Shown here piece by piece: positions 6,050 through 7,974 of a DNA stretch of 7,974 nt. The stretch comes from Melioribacter roseus (GTDB lineage: Bacteria; Bacteroidota; Ignavibacteria; Ignavibacteriales; Melioribacteraceae): positions 1 through 7,974 of the forward strand of contig DYHC01000082.1 in NCBI GenBank assembly GCA_020724325.1. Direction: 5' to 3'. The notes below the pieces were generated by a model. It was not told where the DNA came from, did not search any database, and was given only the letters and a program-made list of their open reading frames with translations. Every line of letters begins with the position of its first letter. Position 1 is the stretch's first letter. The position numbers were made by a program, and so were the translations under genes.

Positions 6050-7267
6050 TTAATTGGCTGCTTGCAGCTCAAGTTTTTTTATAGGAATTTCTTTAAGTAC
6101 GCCGGCAATTGTGAAAGTGAAAAATTCCGGTTCCTCTCCAAATTTATCATTATACAACCGGGTGATCTGCTTAATAAATGATTTCGACTTTTCATTAGTA
6201 ACAATGTGAAAGGTTGTGCGCCACGGAGAACAGCTAATCATTTTTGAACCTACAACTCCTGGCAGTTCCGATGCTTTCTCAACTAAATAGTCGCATTTTG
6301 CGCAACTCAATTCGTAATCATTTGCAATACTCCAATGCGATTGAGTTATACATTGTCCAAATTTTTCAAGAATATTGTTCTTTAGATATTTTAATGCTTC
6401 CTCGGACCGAAGCCTCTCGTTTACATTATATAAAATTCGGCTGAAGATTTTTTTTGGCAACATATGATAGTGTCTTAGTAAGAAATTCTGTTCAACATCG
6501 CGAAGATTTTTTATTCCCCAAATATATAATCGAAGCCCTTTTACACCTATTTCACATTCGGAAATTCGTTCATTACATATATCGGCAACAAAAGGGATCT
6601 TTTCTTTTGTATTAGCTATAACAAGTGTTACATTTTCAATTTTATTTGGAATCAATTTGTACTCGCGGTTCCTTAAGTCAATTGAAAAAAATTTATTTTC
6701 GGAAGCAAATTTTACAGTATAATGATGTGCAATGTTGGAAATTTTGCCGATGTTTTGGAGTCCGCATTTTCTTACATATTCTAACAAAACATCATTTTCT
6801 ATAGTTATGTTGAGTATTTTTTTTACTGAATTTGCAAACCCAACTTCTTGAGATGCAAGTGCACCTAAACCTAAACACTCTGGTATTTCTGAACTAAATA
6901 CAGATTCGAACCCTGATGTAAGCAAGCCGTCGTTATTCAATAGTTTTAATAAACAAAGCTGATACCTAAAATGAAAATCATCTTGATGAAGAAGATCTGT
7001 TATAGCAAAGGTTAATAATTTATCTTTTTCTATATCAGCCAGTTTAATAATGTTGTCGCTTCGTTTCCGTGCTATTATTACAGAATATTTATCAATTGCA
7101 GTTGATATTAATATTCCATCATTATAATGAGTATGATCTCCTAGAAAGATTAAACTTGCCGGCGTAATGAATACAAAAGAGTTTTTTAGATCACCGCAAA
7201 TTTCTTCGAATTTGTTTTTTGCTGTAATAATTAATTTTCTTTCACTATTCCGATCATTATTTCGCAT
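6050..7267 (-). CDS. Galactokinase-family (GHMP) protein with degenerate active site, probable pseudokinase
   Basis: A 405-residue protein that follows galactokinase from end to end (family about 380-400). Retained landmarks are: galactokinase signature ASLIFLGDHTHYNDG (37-51), motif-2 region PECLGLGALASQEVG (129-143), SIDLRNREYKLIP (195-207), and FGQCITQSHWSIANDYELSC (303-322). Key residues are altered, compared with human GALK1 by eye: Arg37 is Ser38, Glu43 is Asp44, Asp46 is His47, catalytic Asp186 is His181 (ungapped from the ID of IDLR), and galactose-binding Tyr236 is Cys231. Motif 2 GLSSSAS reads GLGALAS, and motif 3 GGGFGG reads SCSPWR (345-350). Both catalytic residues and the nucleotide loops are therefore lost, so ordinary galactose phosphorylation is unlikely. 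A sugar-sensing or structural role, or different chemistry, is possible. The frame is intact, so it does not look like a decaying gene. The start has AAGG with 7-base spacing. No galT, galE or mutarotase gene is nearby. Confidence 0.88.
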   Translation of the reverse strand: MRNNDRNSERKLIITAKNKFEEICGDLKNSFVFITPASLIFLGDHTHYNDGILISTAIDKYSVIIARKRSDNIIKLADIEKDKLLTFAITDLLHQDDFHFRYQLCLLKLLNNDGLLTSGFESVFSSEIPECLGLGALASQEVGFANSVKKILNITIENDVLLEYVRKCGLQNIGKISNIAHHYTVKFASENKFFSIDLRNREYKLIPNKIENVTLVIANTKEKIPFVADICNERISECEIGVKGLRLYIWGIKNLRDVEQNFLLRHYHMLPKKIFSRILYNVNERLRSEEALKYLKNNILEKFGQCITQSHWSIANDYELSCAKCDYLVEKASELPGVVGSKMISCSPWRTTFHIVTNEKSKSFIKQITRLYNDKFGEEPEFFTFTIAGVLKEIPIKKLELQAAN

Positions 7268-7737
7268 ATAAGCACCTTCAATTGTAAATGCAGAGCAAAG
7301 AATATTATTGTCTTATTAAAATTAATTAATTAATCAAGAATAATCAGCGTATTTAGATTCGGGATAATAAATCTTTAATTCCACTTTTAGAATCTCACAG
7401 TTATCTGAGTTTTACAGTAATAATTGGTATCTGTAAGTAAAGTGAAGGAAATTTTGTGGTAGATTCAGTTCTGTTTCTCTTACATAAGTACTTTTTTAAG
7501 CATCGTCGGAAGATGAAAAAATTACTCAATTGTAAAAACCGGTTTAGATTTATTTCATCAATTTGGTTTTACTAGAAAGTTAATTAAGGCAGTCGCATAA
7601 TACTGATAAGTAATCACTTCAACCTGTTAGGAGTTGTCATTTTAAAAAATTTATTAGCTTCATTCTCTGTAAGATCCTGCTTATTAACTGAAGTTACGCA
7701 TACTTTTGAAAAGCCTTAGTCATAAAAGCACCAAAAA
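7268..7737. other. Non-coding AT-rich stretch, 5' of the galactokinase-like gene
   Basis: About 470 bp with no convincing gene. It must hold the promoter of the leftward galactokinase-like gene, but I cannot place it with confidence. TTGATT at 7337-7332 (minus strand) is the best -35-like match and lacks a good -10 partner at standard spacing. TTAATTAATTAAT-type low-complexity sequence lies around 7319-7334, and a 10-bp palindrome AAACCGGTTT at 7536-7545. Two short open frames (plus 7456-7575; minus about 7625-7725) are too weak to annotate as genes. No tRNA- or rRNA-like sequence is visible. Confidence 0.6.
7275..7278 (-). promoter_or_regulatory. Ribosome binding site of the galactokinase-like gene
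   Basis: On the minus strand GAAGGTG (7279-7273) precedes the ATG at 7267-7265. The AAGG core lies 7 bases upstream of the start. A good site supports both this start and current expression of the gene despite its altered active site. Confidence 0.65.
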
Positions 7738-7839
7738 CATTTGTGAAATTTGGTGTTTTAGTGTTTTAGTGGCAAAAATAAGTTAAAAAGAACTGCGAGA
7801 TTTTTTGTAATGAACGATTATAAAAGAAGTGATAGCCAC
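7738..7839. repeat. Direct repeat copy 1 (102 bp)
   Basis: First copy of a tandem element, running from CATTTGTGAAATTTGG to GATAGCCAC. It matches copy 2 except for one missing A in an A-run and one substitution near the end (GAAGTGATAG here, GAAATGATAG in copy 2). It contains the octamer TTTTAGTG twice in a row (7756-7771). Just upstream, CACCAAA (7729-7735) pairs with TTTGGTG (7749-7755) over a 13-base loop, giving a hairpin that differs from the one at copy 2. Confidence 0.93.
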
Positions 7840-7871
7840 AAAATCACAAAAGCACTAAATGACACTAAAAT
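7840..7871. repeat. 32-bp unit between the two direct repeats
   Basis: Links copy 1 to copy 2, giving a period of 134 bp. It carries CACTAAA (7853-7859) and CACTAAAA (7863-7870), the reverse complements of the TTTTAGTG octamers in the following copy. A shortened related sequence (CATAAAAGCACCAAAAA) precedes copy 1, so the spacer is probably part of the repeating unit, with the upstream version about 9 bases shorter. Confidence 0.7.
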
Positions 7872-7907
7872 CATTTGTGAAATTTGGTGTTTTAGTGTTT
7901 TAGTGGC
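7851..7907. repeat. Imperfect hairpin spanning spacer and copy 2
   Basis: The left arm (7851-7870) carries CACTAAA and CACTAAAA. The right arm (7890-7907) carries two consecutive TTTTAGTG octamers followed by GC. The arms pair over two 7-8-bp segments separated by a 3-base bulge, with a 19-base loop (7871-7889). GCCAC at 7835-7839 is also the reverse complement of GTGGC at 7903-7907, so a longer alternative stem exists. The structure resembles short intergenic palindromic elements dispersed in many bacterial genomes; the family itself is not one I can name. Confidence 0.65.
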
Positions 7908-7974
7908 AAAAATAAGTTAAAAAAGAACTGCGAGATTTTTTGTAATGAACGATTATAAAAGAAATGATAGCCAC
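7872..7974. repeat. Direct repeat copy 2 (103 bp), ending at the window edge
   Basis: Second copy of the tandem element, with one extra A and one substitution relative to copy 1. The window ends on its last bases (GATAGCCAC), exactly where the linking unit would begin again. More copies may therefore follow, or the sequence may break here because of the repeat. Confidence 0.93.

Noticed and set aside
6244..6444. 66-codon plus-strand open frame inside the galactokinase-like gene
   Set aside because: It is antisense to the best conserved C-terminal part of that protein and has no independent support.
6050..7267. Calling the gene galK
   Set aside because: The fold matches, but the catalytic Arg and Asp, sugar contacts and nucleotide motifs are replaced, so the symbol would imply an activity the sequence does not support.
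7625..7725. Minus-strand fragment of about 30 codons (includes DLTENEANKFFKMTTPNRLK) as a gene remnant
   Set aside because: It looks protein-like but is short, lacks a start codon, is bounded by stops, and matches no family I recognise.
7738..7974. CRISPR array or origin iterons
   Set aside because: Only two units of over 100 bp are present, with a single 32-bp link that is itself related to the repeat arms. Unit length and structure fit neither CRISPR repeats nor short iterons.

Overview
This is an AT-rich bacterial window holding six protein genes and one long non-coding tail. I recognise no RNA gene, CRISPR array, transposase or phage gene. Codon use, sparse Shine-Dalgarno sites and the kind of genes present suggest a Bacteroidota/Chlorobi/Ignavibacteria-type organism. 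That placement is an inference from style, not from a marker gene.

Plus strand, 1-3653. The window opens inside a class I/II PLP aminotransferase gene, cut at its N-terminal side, whose stop overlaps the start of pckA in an ATGA. pckA encodes an ATP-type phosphoenolpyruvate carboxykinase. A 12-bp perfect stem-loop follows it, and then a second complete PLP aminotransferase gene with a GTG start. The two aminotransferases look like paralogues and bracket pckA. They are likely to make or use oxaloacetate/glutamate-type partners, while PckA turns oxaloacetate into PEP.

Minus strand, 7267-3650. Three genes read leftward: a galactokinase-fold protein, a 12-repeat TPR protein, and aroE (shikimate dehydrogenase). 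The TPR gene and aroE are 6 bp apart and almost certainly co-transcribed. aroE converges on the second aminotransferase so tightly that the two stop codons share bases (3650-3653). PEP made by PckA is a feedstock of the shikimate pathway in which AroE acts, so the neighbourhood is metabolically coherent, although the link is only inferred.

The most unusual gene is the galactokinase homologue at 6050-7267. The family fold can be followed along the whole protein, yet the catalytic Arg and Asp, the sugar-binding Asp and Tyr, and two of the three GHMP nucleotide-binding motifs are replaced. It reads as a pseudokinase, or as an enzyme with different chemistry, rather than a working galactokinase.

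Right end, 7268-7974. About 700 bp hold no convincing gene. The last 237 bp contain two near-identical 102/103-bp direct repeats with a 134-bp period and imperfect hairpins built on the octamer TTTTAGTG. The window stops exactly at the end of the second copy, so the array may continue or mark an assembly break.
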